DNA from: Pseudomonas mendocina
GTDB lineage: Bacteria > Pseudomonadota > Gammaproteobacteria > Pseudomonadales > Pseudomonadaceae
DNA length: 64,000 nt
Assembly (NCBI RefSeq): GCF_900636545.1
Contig: NZ_LR134290.1
Coordinates: 1,612,001 to 1,676,000 of the forward strand
Direction of reading: 5' to 3'
In this document: piece by piece, positions 51,576 through 60,675 of the stretch
Position numbering within the stretch: the first letter of the stretch is position 1
Layout: each line of letters opens with the position of its first letter
Notes under the pieces: model-generated
What the model was told of the DNA's origin: nothing
Databases searched by the model: none
The model's input: only the letters and a program-made list of their open reading frames with translations
Translations under genes and position numbers: made by a program

Positions 51576-51591
51576 GGAAAAAAGTTTTTCC
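51576..51591. promoter_or_regulatory. A/T-rich palindrome in the opdH/tctD divergent region
   Basis: GGAAAAA and TTTTTCC flank AG as perfect 7-base arms. It sits 134 bases before tctD and 116 bases before opdH, a suitable place for a regulator acting on both. Confidence 0.45.
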
Positions 51592-51724
51592 GGCGTGGTC
51601 AATTAAGGTCAGGCAAGGTCGCCTGGATACCGTTTCGTTTGCCGCTTTGGCATTTGAGCAATTCACAGCAGCCGTAGCGGCGCTAAACTGCGCGCCTTTG
51701 ACGATGCTGCAGCTGGAGGTGGCG

Positions 51725-52396
51725 GTGCGGATTCTGCTGGTCGAAGACCATCCGCAATTGGCGGAGAGCGTGGCCCAGGCGCTGAAAGGTGCCGGCTGGA
51801 CGGTGGATGTGCTGCATGATGGCGTCGCTGCTGATCTGGCACTGTCCAGCGAGGACTACGCGCTGGCGATTCTCGATATAGGCCTGCCACGCCTGGACGG
51901 ATTTGCCGTGCTTGCGCGCCTGCGTGACCGTGGCCAGACCCTGCCGGTACTGATGTTGACCGCGCGTGGCGAGGTCAAGGATCGCGTCCATGGCCTCAAT
52001 CTCGGTGCTGATGACTACCTGGCCAAACCTTTCGAACTCACCGAACTGGAGGCGCGGGTCAAGGCGTTGCTGCGGCGTAGCGTGCTCGGTGGTGAGCAAT
52101 TGCAGCGCTGTGGCGATCTGGTCTACGACCTGGGCGCCCGCCGTTTCAGCCTCGAGGGCGAGGCTCTTAGTCTCACGGCCCGTGAACAGGCTGTGCTGGA
52201 GGCGATGATCGCCAGGCCGGGGCGGGTGATGAGCAAGGAACAACTGGCGGCGCAGGTATTCGGCCTGGACGAGGATGCCAGCCCGGATGCCATCGAGATC
52301 TACATCCATCGCCTGCGCAAGAAGCTCGAGGGCAGCGCCGTGCGCATCGTCACCTTCCGCGGTCTCGGCTACCTGCTGGAGGCGGTCGAGGCATGA
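51725..52396 (+). CDS. tctD: Response regulator TctD (OmpR type)
   Basis: The 223-residue protein has a receiver domain with phospho-acceptor Asp51 (YALAILDIGLPRLDGFA) and conserved Lys101 (DYLAKPFE). The OmpR winged helix ends IEIYIHRLRKKLEGSAVRIV. It activates the tricarboxylate genes in related systems. The GTG start at 51725 was chosen because GGAGG precedes it by five bases and it gives the normal N-terminus. The stop overlaps tctE by 4 bases. Confidence 0.94.
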   Translation: MRILLVEDHPQLAESVAQALKGAGWTVDVLHDGVAADLALSSEDYALAILDIGLPRLDGFAVLARLRDRGQTLPVLMLTARGEVKDRVHGLNLGADDYLAKPFELTELEARVKALLRRSVLGGEQLQRCGDLVYDLGARRFSLEGEALSLTAREQAVLEAMIARPGRVMSKEQLAAQVFGLDEDASPDAIEIYIHRLRKKLEGSAVRIVTFRGLGYLLEAVEA

Positions 52397-53790
52397 GTCG
52401 TGGCGTCAGCCTGCGCGGACGTCTGTTGCGGCGTCTGGCGCTGCTGCTGTCGCTGATCCTGTTGCTGAGTAGCGTCAGCGCCTACTGGAGCGCGCGCCGT
52501 GCAGCCGATACCGCCTATGACCGCACGCTGCTTGCATCGGCGCGCGCGGTCGCTGACGGTCTCTACGCGGAGGACGGTCGTTTGCGTGCCAACATCCCTT
52601 ATGTGGCACTGGATACCTTCGCCTACGATAGCGCTGGGCGCATCTACTACCAGGTGCTCGATCTGCAGGGCAATCAGGTTTCCGGCTACGAGGATCTGCC
52701 GCCGCCGCCATCGGGTACGCCGCGTACCGATGATTATCCGGCGCTGGCGCATTTCTACGATGCCGAATACCGCAATCAGGGCGTACGCGTGGTCAGCTTT
52801 CTGCAGCCAGTCAGCGAGCCGCAGCTAAACGGTATCGCCGAAATCCGCGTGGCGGAAACCCAGGGTGCACGCGAGCGCATGGCCCGCGAACTGTTGATCG
52901 GTACCTTGTGGCGCATGGGGTTGCTGTCGGTCAGCGCGCTGCTGCTGGTGTGGTTGGCGGTGAATCTGGCGTTGCGGCCGCTGGAAGCGCTGCGTCGGGA
53001 AGTGGCTGAGCGGGCCAGCGATGACCTGCAGCCGCTGCCGGACGGCGGGCTGCCACGTGAGGTGCTGCCGCTGGTGGAAACACTGAACCAGTTCAACCAG
53101 CGTCTGCAGGGACTGTTCGAGCGCCAGTCGCAGTTCATTGCCGATGCCGCACATGAATTGCGAACGCCGCTGGCGGCGCTCAAGGCGCGTATTACCCTGG
53201 GCCTGCGCGCCGAGCAGCCGGAGGAATGGCGCAGCACACTGGAGCAGGTGGCGCAGCAGGGCGACCGCCTGACCTTGCTGGCCAATCAGCTACTGTCGCT
53301 GGCGCGTATCGAGAGTGGCGCGCGAGCCATTACCGAGGGCGGCGCGCAGCGTATCGATCTCAGCCAACTGGCTCGTGAGCTGGGGCTGGCGATGGCGCCA
53401 CTGGCTCATGCCCGTGGTGTCGCGCTGGCGCTGGAGGCTGACCAGGCGGTGTGGATCGATGGTGACCTGACGTTGCTCAACGAGTTGCTGAACAACCTGC
53501 TCGACAACGCGCTGGCGCATACGCCGGCCGGTGGCAACCTGATCATCCGCACCCTGGCTCCTGCCGTGCTGGAGGTCGAGGATGACGGTCCGGGGATTCC
53601 CGAGTCCGAGCACGAGAAAGTCTTCGAGCGCTTCTACAGGCGCAGCAATCTGGGCAATGGTGCGGGGCTCGGGCTGGCCATCGTGGGTGAGATCTGTCGC
53701 GCCCATCAGGCCAGGATCAGTCTGCATCAGGCACGGCCGCACGGTCTGCGGGTGCGTATCGAGTTTCCCCTGTCAGTGACCGAGGCTTAG
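52393..53790 (+). CDS. tctE: Sensor histidine kinase TctE
   Basis: The 465-residue protein has an N-terminal membrane helix (about 13-31) and a periplasmic sensor domain (to about 165, with YRNQGVRVVSFLQPVSEPQL). A second helix follows (170-195). The HisKA box is QSQFIADAAHELRTPLAALK with His254, and the ATPase boxes are LLNNLLDNALAHTP, EVEDDGPGIP and GNGAGLGLAIV. It senses external tricarboxylate in known systems and phosphorylates TctD. Its last 18 bases overlap the convergent next gene. Confidence 0.94.
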   Translation: MSRGVSLRGRLLRRLALLLSLILLLSSVSAYWSARRAADTAYDRTLLASARAVADGLYAEDGRLRANIPYVALDTFAYDSAGRIYYQVLDLQGNQVSGYEDLPPPPSGTPRTDDYPALAHFYDAEYRNQGVRVVSFLQPVSEPQLNGIAEIRVAETQGARERMARELLIGTLWRMGLLSVSALLLVWLAVNLALRPLEALRREVAERASDDLQPLPDGGLPREVLPLVETLNQFNQRLQGLFERQSQFIADAAHELRTPLAALKARITLGLRAEQPEEWRSTLEQVAQQGDRLTLLANQLLSLARIESGARAITEGGAQRIDLSQLARELGLAMAPLAHARGVALALEADQAVWIDGDLTLLNELLNNLLDNALAHTPAGGNLIIRTLAPAVLEVEDDGPGIPESEHEKVFERFYRRSNLGNGAGLGLAIVGEICRAHQARISLHQARPHGLRVRIEFPLSVTEA

Positions 53791-54528
53791 CGGCTGCTGG
53801 ATCTCCAGCAGGTATCGGGAAATCTTGCCGCTGTCGCGTAGCTGAGCAAGCCCGCGATTGAAACGCTGCATCAGCTCGGCATTGCCGGCCACCTCGCGTG
53901 ACAGCAGCAGATGCAGGCTGTCGCTGCGCAGCGGCTTGTGATGAAAGCTCAGACGCTGGCGTTCGGCTGCGCTGAATTTCTGATAGAGCAGGTCGAAACC
54001 AACCACCTTGTCCACCGGAAACAGATCGATGCGTCCGGCGAGTAATTGGCGTAGTCCCTGTTCATCACTGTTCAGGCGCATCACCTCGAACTTGCCAGCA
54101 GCTTCTGCTCGCTGGAAGGCTTCGCCATAGTCATAACCGCGGGTGCCGGCAATGCGCAGGTCGCGCAGGTCTTCGATGTTGGCCCAGTCGAAGGCCCGGT
54201 CCTTGAGGTGAAGCAGGTAGTAACCGCTCTCGACGACCGGTTCGCTGATATGGAAGCGCTGTTCACGTTCCGGGTTGTACAGCCAGACGGCGCTGCCGTC
54301 GCGCTGGCCTTGCTCGGCCATCTTCAGTGAGCGTGCCCAGGGATGAAATTCCCATTGCACCTCGACGCCCTGAAGCGCGAACGCCTCGGCGACGATGCGC
54401 GAGGCTACGCCATGGTGGGGTAGGGTTTCGCCGAGGTAGGGCGGCCATTCGCCGTTGGTAAGACGCACCCGTTCGACAGCCTGGACGCTGCCGAACAACA
54501 GAACCAGCAGGACGAATGCGTAACGCAT
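53773..54528 (-). CDS. Periplasmic solute-binding protein (SBP_bac_3-like)
   Basis: The 251-residue product has a signal peptide (MRYAFVLLVLLFGSVQA). The mature part has the amino-acid-type binding fold: RLTNGEWPPYLGETLPHHGV, EAFALQGVEVQWEFHPWARS and QRFNRGLAQLRDSGKISRYL. No transporter genes lie nearby, so it may be an orphan receptor or have a role in sensing. It is convergent with tctE and overlaps it. Confidence 0.85.
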   Translation of the reverse strand: MRYAFVLLVLLFGSVQAVERVRLTNGEWPPYLGETLPHHGVASRIVAEAFALQGVEVQWEFHPWARSLKMAEQGQRDGSAVWLYNPEREQRFHISEPVVESGYYLLHLKDRAFDWANIEDLRDLRIAGTRGYDYGEAFQRAEAAGKFEVMRLNSDEQGLRQLLAGRIDLFPVDKVVGFDLLYQKFSAAERQRLSFHHKPLRSDSLHLLLSREVAGNAELMQRFNRGLAQLRDSGKISRYLLEIQQPLSLGH

Positions 54529-54665
54529 GGCTCTACTTCCTCAGGCGAAGGGTTCGAGTGTAGACGCGTTTAGTAACCTACATCCCTGTAGGTCACCTTT
54601 CGGGCCGTCGCGCAGCGACGTCAAAAATGGTTCCCGACATTTTTTGCCATCCTGGCGAGTCGCTT
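54529..54665. other. Gap between the HDOD gene and the binding-protein gene, with several hairpins
   Basis: CCTACATCCCTGTAGG (near 54578-54593) and CGTCGCGCAGCGACG (near 54606-54620) are perfect hairpins. An imperfect A/T-rich inverted repeat (AAAAATG/CATTTTTT) lies nearer the HDOD stop. One of these likely ends the HDOD transcript. Confidence 0.45.
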
Positions 54666-55502
54666 TTATTGCAGCATGCTCATCGCGGCTTCCATCGCAG
54701 CGGACATGTCTTCGTCGGCCTGCATGTCGACCTGCGGGTCGAGGCCGAGCTTGGCGAAAGCCGGTACCTTGCTCCAGTCCAGTTGGGTGTAAGGGTGCTC
54801 GCTGCCCAGGTAGCTCTGCAGGGTGGCGACCTGGACGATGTCGACGTAATCGACCTTGGCCGAGTCGCGGCTGAAGTCCAGGTACTGGCTGGGCACGATG
54901 GCGATAGGCTCGGGAAATTCCCAGGTGCGCAGGATCTTGTCGCCAATGATCGGATGGATCTGCTCGATCACGTGATTGAGGCTGATGGAGTCGGCCAGTA
55001 GCTCGTTGTGCTCTTCGGCATAGGTGAGGATCGGCAGCACGCCAATCTGGTGGACCAGGCCGGCGAGGGTGGCCTGGTCCGGCATCAGGCGGGTGTAGTG
55101 GCGGCACAACACGTGGCAGATGCCGGCAATCTCGGTGCTCTTGTTCCACACCTCGCGCATCTTGCGGTCGACCACGTCACTGGTGGCTTGGAACATCTGC
55201 TCCATGGCCAGGCCGGTGGCCAGGTTGCAGGTGTAGTTGATGCCCAGGCGGCTGACCGCCATCTGCAGATCGGTGATTTCCTTGTTGCTGCGCAGCAGCG
55301 GGCTGTTGACCACCTTGATGATGCGCGCGGTTAGGGCGGCGTCGTTGCCAATCACCTTGCTGATCTGCGGGATGCCCACGTCCGGGTCTTCGGCCGCTTC
55401 GCGAACCTTCAGCGCCACCTCGGGTAGGGTGGGCAGTACCAGCTCATCGTTCTCGATGGCGTGGATCAGTTCCTGTTGGACTTTTTCAGCAAGCTTGCTC
55501 AT
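54666..55502 (-). CDS. HDOD-domain protein
   Basis: The 278-residue protein is a single HDOD domain (about residues 15-215). It has the conserved start ELVLPTLPEVALKVREAAED, the central ISKVIGNDAALTARIIKVVN and the late LAGLVHQIGVLPILTYAEEH. The HD metal-site residues are not retained as a full set, as is normal for HDOD. Such proteins act in signalling linked to cyclic-di-GMP or stress. The acidic tail (VDMQADEDMSAAMEAAMSML) is unusual but not known to matter. Confidence 0.9.
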   Translation of the reverse strand: MSKLAEKVQQELIHAIENDELVLPTLPEVALKVREAAEDPDVGIPQISKVIGNDAALTARIIKVVNSPLLRSNKEITDLQMAVSRLGINYTCNLATGLAMEQMFQATSDVVDRKMREVWNKSTEIAGICHVLCRHYTRLMPDQATLAGLVHQIGVLPILTYAEEHNELLADSISLNHVIEQIHPIIGDKILRTWEFPEPIAIVPSQYLDFSRDSAKVDYVDIVQVATLQSYLGSEHPYTQLDWSKVPAFAKLGLDPQVDMQADEDMSAAMEAAMSMLQ

Positions 55503-55548
55503 GAAGTGGCTCTCTTAGGCGATCCGATACGGCGCCAGGGAAGTTTAG

Positions 55549-56490
55549 TCAGTGCTGGATTTCCTTGTCGGCATCCAGCTGATAAGGCAGGTCGAGCAGG
55601 GTCAGCGTCGGGCCTTCGCTGCTGCCGAGATGAATACGGCCGTCGTTCACGGCATCTTCCTGCAACACGGCGAGCAACTCGATGGCGTCGCCGGCCTGGG
55701 CCGCCAGTACCACTTCACCGACGCTGGAGCCGTGGACCGGGGAGAACAATTCGATGCCGACGGCCGGCAGCTCGGAGCCGACCAGGCGTAGCCGATGCAG
55801 GCGTCGCTTGAGTTTGCCCAGATACTGCATGCGCGCGACGATCTCCTGGCCGGTGTAGCAGCCTTTCTTGAAGCTCACGCCGCCCAAGGCCTGCAGATTG
55901 ATCATCTGCGGGATGAAAAGCTCGCGCGTGGCACCGAACACCTGGCCTACGCCAGCACGTACCTGGGCCAGCAACCAGTCGTTCAGTGGTGCTTGCGGCA
56001 GTGCGGCGGCCAGGCGGCCTTGCAGTTGCTCTGTTTCGGCGGCCGGAGCCCACAGCTCGGCACGGCCATCGCTCAGGCGCACGGCAATTAATGATCCAGC
56101 ACTGGTGATGGAGTCGCTGGCAGTGCCCAGCTGCAGGCCAAGCTCGCCGAGCACGGCGTCGCCGCCGGCCAGGCCAAAACGGACCCAGGCGGCGCTTTCA
56201 TCGCTGAGCTTGGATTTGGAGAACACCGCATATTTTTGCAGGTCGGCCTGCTGTGACTCGATCAGTTCGCGGGCCATGGCCAGCAGATAGCCGTCGTCCA
56301 CCGGGACGATACGGAAGCTCGACAGCATGCGGCCCTTGGGCGTGCAGCGGGCGCCGAGGCTGGATTGGCTGGCACTCAGGTAATTGAGGTTGCAGGTCAC
56401 CTGGCCCTGCAGAAACTTGGCCGCGTCCGCGCCGCGCACGGCTAGCAGGCCTTCGTGATCAAGGAGGGTGAAGTAAGCGCTATCGGCCAT
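55549..56490 (-). CDS. ygfZ: Folate-binding protein YgfZ
   Basis: The 313-residue GcvT-fold protein has the conserved [20 protein letters not shown] motif around residue 205-230, whose cysteine is essential in YgfZ. It uses tetrahydrofolate to help repair or assemble certain Fe-S enzymes in the cytoplasm. It is divergent from sdhE, a neighbourhood conserved in gamma-proteobacteria. The ATG at 56490 gives the family N-terminus ([20 protein letters not shown]). Confidence 0.94.
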   Translation of the reverse strand: MADSAYFTLLDHEGLLAVRGADAAKFLQGQVTCNLNYLSASQSSLGARCTPKGRMLSSFRIVPVDDGYLLAMARELIESQQADLQKYAVFSKSKLSDESAAWVRFGLAGGDAVLGELGLQLGTASDSITSAGSLIAVRLSDGRAELWAPAAETEQLQGRLAAALPQAPLNDWLLAQVRAGVGQVFGATRELFIPQMINLQALGGVSFKKGCYTGQEIVARMQYLGKLKRRLHRLRLVGSELPAVGIELFSPVHGSSVGEVVLAAQAGDAIELLAVLQEDAVNDGRIHLGSSEGPTLTLLDLPYQLDADKEIQH

Positions 56491-56635
56491 GGTGCAAATC
56501 GAATCGCTGGATAAAGGTCAGGGGCGTCATCATAGTGGGCGTGGTAGGGCCTTGTCAGCGCAATTGCGCCGTGTCTCGGTGAACAGCGAGACAATTCGCC
56601 GTTATACTGCCGCCCTCGTTCGAGGAGTCCGTTGC

Positions 56636-56890
56636 ATGGTTGAGCAAAGTGAACTGAATCGCCTGTTCTGGCATAGCCGTCGTGGCATGCTGGAACTGGA
56701 CGTACTGCTGGTGCCTTTCGTCCAGGAGGTATACCCGACCCTGGATGCCGAGAACCAGGCCCGCTACCGCAAACTGCTGGAGTGCGAGGATCAGGACATG
56801 TTCGGCTGGTTCATGCAGCGCGGCGAGCCCGAGGATGCCGACCTGCGCCACATCGTGCGCATGATCCTGGATCGTGTCCAACCCAAGTGA
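56636..56890 (+). CDS. sdhE: Succinate dehydrogenase flavinylation factor SdhE (YgfY/CptB)
   Basis: The 84-residue protein has the RGxxE motif needed for covalent flavinylation ([15 protein letters not shown] near residue 13-22). It is the standard length. SdhE attaches FAD to SdhA and related subunits; in other work the family was called the CptB antitoxin of YgfX. The in-frame extension to 56489 overlaps the ygfZ promoter and is not used. It overlaps the next gene by 17 bases. Confidence 0.94.
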   Translation: MVEQSELNRLFWHSRRGMLELDVLLVPFVQEVYPTLDAENQARYRKLLECEDQDMFGWFMQRGEPEDADLRHIVRMILDRVQPK

Positions 56891-57341
56891 CGTCTTCGAG
56901 AGCCGCTGGCAACCATCCCGCTGGTTGTTGAGGCTCTACCTGTCGGTCCTGGCGCTGGCTCTGCTGGCGCCCTGGCTGGCCGACATTCCTCTCTGGTTGA
57001 AACTGCTTTCACCTCTGCCATGCCTGGCGCACGCAGCCTGGGTGTTGCCGCGGCACATTCTGCTGACGGCACCGCAGGCCATTACCGGCTTGCGTCGTGA
57101 TGCGCTCGGCTGGCATCTATACAGTGCCGCCAACGGCTGGCACGCAGTTCAGTTGCGCCCCGACAGCCTGGCGTTACCGCTAGCTGTGGTGCTGCGTTAT
57201 CGCGTGCCGGGGCAGCGTATAGGTCGTGGGCTGTGTATCGCGCGTGACGCGCTGGCGCCCGAACAACATCGACGGCTGCGCTTGCGTTTGAAGTTCAGTC
57301 GGCGACGCTGGGCTGAGCCTGGGGTGTCGGCACCAGAATAG
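56874..57341 (+). CDS. YgfX/CptA-type small membrane protein
   Basis: The 155-residue protein has two adjacent membrane helices (about 20-36 and 40-58). A cytoplasmic domain follows with the conserved late block [20 protein letters not shown], then [16 protein letters not shown]. This matches the YgfX family paired with SdhE. It has been described in E. coli as affecting cell shape, with SdhE as the partner. The GTG start at 56874 overlaps sdhE. The 3' end overlaps nadB by 47 bases in a convergent arrangement. Confidence 0.82.
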   Translation: MSNPSDVFESRWQPSRWLLRLYLSVLALALLAPWLADIPLWLKLLSPLPCLAHAAWVLPRHILLTAPQAITGLRRDALGWHLYSAANGWHAVQLRPDSLALPLAVVLRYRVPGQRIGRGLCIARDALAPEQHRRLRLRLKFSRRRWAEPGVSAPE

Positions 57342-58926
57342 TGTCCCTGGCCTCGGCCAGTTGCTCGGGGTAATCGAGGGTGTAGTGCAGGCCGCGGCTT
57401 TCATGGCGTTGCATGGCTGAGCGGATCATCAGTTCGGCGACCAGTGCGAGGTTACGCAGCTCGATCAGGTCGCGACTGACCTTGTAGTTGGAGTAGAACT
57501 CGTCGATCTCGTCCAGCAGCAGGCGCACTCGGTGCTGTGCGCGTTGCAGGCGCTTGTTGGTTCGTACGATGCCGACATAGTCCCACATGAAGCGGCGCAA
57601 CTCGTCCCAGTTGTGGGCAATGATCACGTCCTCGTCCGAGTCGGTCACCTGGCTGGCATCCCAGCAAGGCAGGTCGGCGGGCATGTCGATGGCATCCAGT
57701 TGCCGAGCGATATCCGCGCAGGCCGAGCGGGCGTAGACGAAGCATTCGAGCAGCGAGTTGCTGGCCATGCGGTTGGCGCCATGCAGGCCGGTGAAGCTGG
57801 TCTCGCCGATGGCGTAAAGCCCAGGCACATCGGTGCGTCCATGTTGGTCGACCACTACGCCACCGCAGGTGTAATGCGCCGCAGGTACGACCGGGATGGC
57901 CTGCTTGGTGATGTCGATGCCAAAGCCCAGGCAGCGTTCGTAGACGGTGGGGAAATGACTCTTGATGAATTCGGCTGGCTTGTGGCTGATGTCCAGGTAG
58001 ACGCAGTCGATCCCCAGGCGCTTCATTTCGTGGTCGATGGCGCGCGCGACGATGTCGCGCGGTGCCAGCTCGGCGCGCTCATCGAAACGCTGCATGAAGC
58101 GTTCGCCATTGGGTAGCTTGAGTAATCCGCCCTCGCCGCGCACCGCTTCGGTGACCAGGAAGCTCTTGGCCTGCGGGTGATACAGGCAGGTGGGGTGGAA
58201 CTGGTTGAACTCCAGGTTGCCGACGCGGCAGCCGGCACGCCAGGCCATGGCAATGCCGTCGCCACAGGCACCGTCCGGGTTGCTGGTATAGAGATAGACC
58301 TTGGCGGCGCCGCCGGTGGCAAGAATCACGAAGCGTGCGCTGAAGGTGTCCACTTCGCCGCAGGCACGATCCAGCACGTAGGCGCCCAGGCAGCGATCGC
58401 CATCCAGGCCGAGCTTGCGCTCGGTGATGAGGTCTACGGCAACGCGTTGTTCCAGCAGTTCGATGTTCGGGCGCTGCCGGGCCTGCTCCAGCAGCGTATT
58501 GAAGATCGCTGCGCCGGTGGCATCGGCGGCGTGGATGATGCGCCGATGACTATGGCCGCCCTCGCGGGTCAGGTGAAACTCGAATCCGCCGTCCTCGCGC
58601 GCCGTTTCATCGTCACGGGTAAAGGGCACGCCTTGATCGATAAGCCACTGGATGGCTTCACGGCTGTGTTCTACCGTGAAGCGCACGGCGTCCTCGCGGC
58701 ATAGTCCGGCACCGGCATCGAGGGTGTCGGCGACGTGGGATTCGACCGTGTCGGTGTCGTCCAGCACTGCTGCCACGCCACCTTGCGCCCAGTAGGTCGA
58801 GCCATTGGCCAGGTTGCCTTTGCTCAAGACCGCGATGCGCAAGTGAGTGGGGAGGGTGAGGGCGAGGGTCAAGCCGGCAGCGCCGCTGCCGATGACCAGA
58901 ACATCGTGCTGGAAGTGGTGGCTCAT
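57295..58926 (-). CDS. nadB: L-aspartate oxidase
   Basis: The 543-residue flavoprotein begins the de novo NAD pathway, oxidising L-aspartate to iminoaspartate for NadA. FAD-binding [18 protein letters not shown] is near residue 9. The active-site region is [20 protein letters not shown]. Late blocks [20 protein letters not shown] and [20 protein letters not shown] are typical. The start follows the family; the frame is open to 59040. It is divergent from algU, with more than 500 bases between them. It supplies NAD independently of the pncA-pncB-nadE operon. Confidence 0.96.
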   Translation of the reverse strand: MSHHFQHDVLVIGSGAAGLTLALTLPTHLRIAVLSKGNLANGSTYWAQGGVAAVLDDTDTVESHVADTLDAGAGLCREDAVRFTVEHSREAIQWLIDQGVPFTRDDETAREDGGFEFHLTREGGHSHRRIIHAADATGAAIFNTLLEQARQRPNIELLEQRVAVDLITERKLGLDGDRCLGAYVLDRACGEVDTFSARFVILATGGAAKVYLYTSNPDGACGDGIAMAWRAGCRVGNLEFNQFHPTCLYHPQAKSFLVTEAVRGEGGLLKLPNGERFMQRFDERAELAPRDIVARAIDHEMKRLGIDCVYLDISHKPAEFIKSHFPTVYERCLGFGIDITKQAIPVVPAAHYTCGGVVVDQHGRTDVPGLYAIGETSFTGLHGANRMASNSLLECFVYARSACADIARQLDAIDMPADLPCWDASQVTDSDEDVIIAHNWDELRRFMWDYVGIVRTNKRLQRAQHRVRLLLDEIDEFYSNYKVSRDLIELRNLALVAELMIRSAMQRHESRGLHYTLDYPEQLAEARDTILVPTPQAQPSVAD

Positions 58927-59194
58927 GTTCGAGTTCCGCGTGAAAGCGAGCCCTAGTATATAGAGAGGGGCATCGGCACAATAGCCAGCCAGAACCACAT
59001 CGGTATCCGCTGCGCGTCGACCCGGCTGCATCGAAGCCAACCTCGGACAGTGACATGCTACTGAGCGCCCGAAGGGCGACGGAAACGAGAACAGCTGATC
59101 TGCAGCTGTAATTCCGCGTCTGCGCTGGCTATCACCTGTGATGCTCCAGCGTGTGGATACTGATTGGGCTCTTATGACCGACCGCGGTGCTCAG

Positions 59195-59221
59195 GAACTT
59201 TTTTAGTCTTTAAGGTTCCAT
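59195..59221 (+). promoter_or_regulatory. Sigma-E/AlgU-type promoter candidate 1 for algU
   Basis: GAACTT (59195-59200) is followed after 16 bases by TCCAT (59217-59221). The -35 is an exact AlgU match; the -10 is partial (TCTGA expected). Confidence 0.5.
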
Positions 59222-59388
59222 AGAGAGTCGCCCATATAAGGGAGAGCGCTTGCGCGTGCCTGCATCTGAAGTCAGCGGAGGGTGTGGAAATGAGCGGCGA
59301 TAAGATTATTCGCGCCAGCGGAAAGGTTTCGCTGGCGCCATTCCAGGCAGAGAAAAGAAAACTCTGCGGGAAGCTTGCTTGGAGGGGA

Positions 59389-59415
59389 GAACTTTTGCGT
59401 AAGACCCGAGTCTAT
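59389..59415 (+). promoter_or_regulatory. Sigma-E/AlgU-type promoter candidate 2 for algU
   Basis: GAACTT (59389-59394) is followed after 16 bases by TCTAT (59411-59415), about 60 bases before the algU start. It fits AlgU autoregulation. Confidence 0.6.
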
Positions 59416-59474
59416 CTTGGCAAGCTGATTTGCTTACGGGCGCAAGCCTCCTCCAAGCCTAATGAGGAGCGTGC

Positions 59475-60056
59475 ATGCTAACCCAGGAAGATGATCAGCA
59501 GCTGGTCGAGCGAGTGCAGCGTGGTGACAAGCGTGCCTTCGATCTGTTGGTGCTGAAGTATCAGCACAAGATCCTCGGTTTGATCGTGCGATTCGTGCAC
59601 GACACTCACGAGGCTCAGGATGTCGCTCAGGAGGCGTTCGTAAAAGCCTATCGAGCGCTTGGAAACTTTCGCGGTGACAGTGCGTTCTATACATGGCTGT
59701 ACCGCATCGCCATCAACACGGCGAAGAATTATCTGGTATCCCGCGGTCGGCGGCCGCCAGATAGTGATGTCAGTAGCGATGACGCGGAGTTCTATGACGG
59801 CGACCATGCCCTCAAGGACATCGAGTCGCCGGAACGGGCATTGCTGCGCGACGAGATCGAAGCCACCGTGCATCGAACCATCGCCCAGCTACCAGACGAT
59901 TTGCGCACGGCTCTGACTTTGCGTGAATTCGAAGGTCTGAGTTACGAGGACATTGCCAGTGTCATGCAGTGTCCGGTAGGTACGGTACGTTCGCGGATCT
60001 TCCGTGCACGTGAGGCAATTGATAAGTCCCTGCAACCTCTGTTGCAGGAAGCCTAA
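59475..60056 (+). CDS. algU: RNA polymerase sigma factor AlgU (RpoE)
   Basis: The 193-residue ECF sigma factor has region 2 (ALGNFRGDSAFYTWLYRIAI after QEAFVKAYR) and region 4 (TLREFEGLSYEDIASVMQCP). It directs envelope-stress transcription and, in P. aeruginosa, alginate synthesis. It is followed by mucA-mucB-mucC-mucD, its regulators. It reads MLTQEDDQQLVERVQRGDKR at the start. Two candidate AlgU promoters lie upstream. Confidence 0.98.
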   Translation: MLTQEDDQQLVERVQRGDKRAFDLLVLKYQHKILGLIVRFVHDTHEAQDVAQEAFVKAYRALGNFRGDSAFYTWLYRIAINTAKNYLVSRGRRPPDSDVSSDDAEFYDGDHALKDIESPERALLRDEIEATVHRTIAQLPDDLRTALTLREFEGLSYEDIASVMQCPVGTVRSRIFRAREAIDKSLQPLLQEA

Positions 60057-60086
60057 GGCAGCGGCGACAGCCAAGAGAGGAACACC

Positions 60087-60659
60087 ATGAGTCGTGAAAC
60101 CCTGCAGGAATCGCTGTCCGCGGTGATGGATAACGAAGCGGACGAACTGGAACTGCGGCGTGTGCTCGCAGCCAGCGAAGATGGCGAGCTGCGTGGCACC
60201 TGGTCGCGTTACCAGGTCGCACGTGCAGCCATGCACCGTGAGTTGCTGGTACCGCAACTGGACATCGCTTCTGCGGTTTCCGCGGCATTGGCCGACGAAG
60301 CCATTCCGGCGCGCAAGACGCCGATCTGGCGTAGCGTCGGGCGAGTGGCCGTGGCAGCATCGGTGACCGTTGCCGTGCTGGCCGGGGTGCGCTTCTACAA
60401 TCAGGACGACCTGACTGGCGCTCAAGTGGCCCAGCAGGAGGCCTCTCCGGTACTTTCTGTACCGCAGGTGCAAGGTCCTGCATTGCTCGCCGGCTACAAC
60501 AGCAGCGAAGAAGCCGGCGAACCTGCCCAGGCTGGCACTGCCAGCTGGCATGAGCAGCGTCTGCCGAACTACCTGCGCCAGCATGCGCAGGAAGCCGTGA
60601 TGGGCACCGGTGAAACCGCTCTGCCTTATGCTCGTGCTGCGAGTCTGGAAAACCGCTAA
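60087..60659 (+). CDS. mucA: Anti-sigma factor MucA
   Basis: The 190-residue inner-membrane protein has an N-terminal AlgU-binding domain (MSRETLQESLSAVMDNEADE), one membrane span (about 84-102, VGRVAVAASVTVAVLAGV) and a periplasmic domain cleaved by AlgW/MucP proteases on stress. It is slightly shorter than the P. aeruginosa protein I remember (194). The reading frame is intact, so no mucoid-type truncation is present. Confidence 0.97.
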   Translation: MSRETLQESLSAVMDNEADELELRRVLAASEDGELRGTWSRYQVARAAMHRELLVPQLDIASAVSAALADEAIPARKTPIWRSVGRVAVAASVTVAVLAGVRFYNQDDLTGAQVAQQEASPVLSVPQVQGPALLAGYNSSEEAGEPAQAGTASWHEQRLPNYLRQHAQEAVMGTGETALPYARAASLENR

Positions 60660-60675
60660 GCGCCTAAGGAGTCAC

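Larger units (their letters stand above)
58927..59474. promoter_or_regulatory. Long nadB/algU intergenic region
   Basis: The 548 bases contain no credible gene. They hold two sigma-E-like promoters on the plus strand (separate entries), a 7-bp inverted repeat ACAGCTG/CAGCTGT around ATCTG (59091-59109) and a second one ATCACctGTGAT (59131-59142). The multi-promoter layout matches the autoregulated algU region of P. aeruginosa. Confidence 0.6.

Noticed and set aside
59284..59481. A 65-codon frame between nadB and algU
   Set aside because: It runs across the likely AlgU promoter at 59389-59415 and into the algU start, and has no ribosome site of quality. It is better read as leader DNA.
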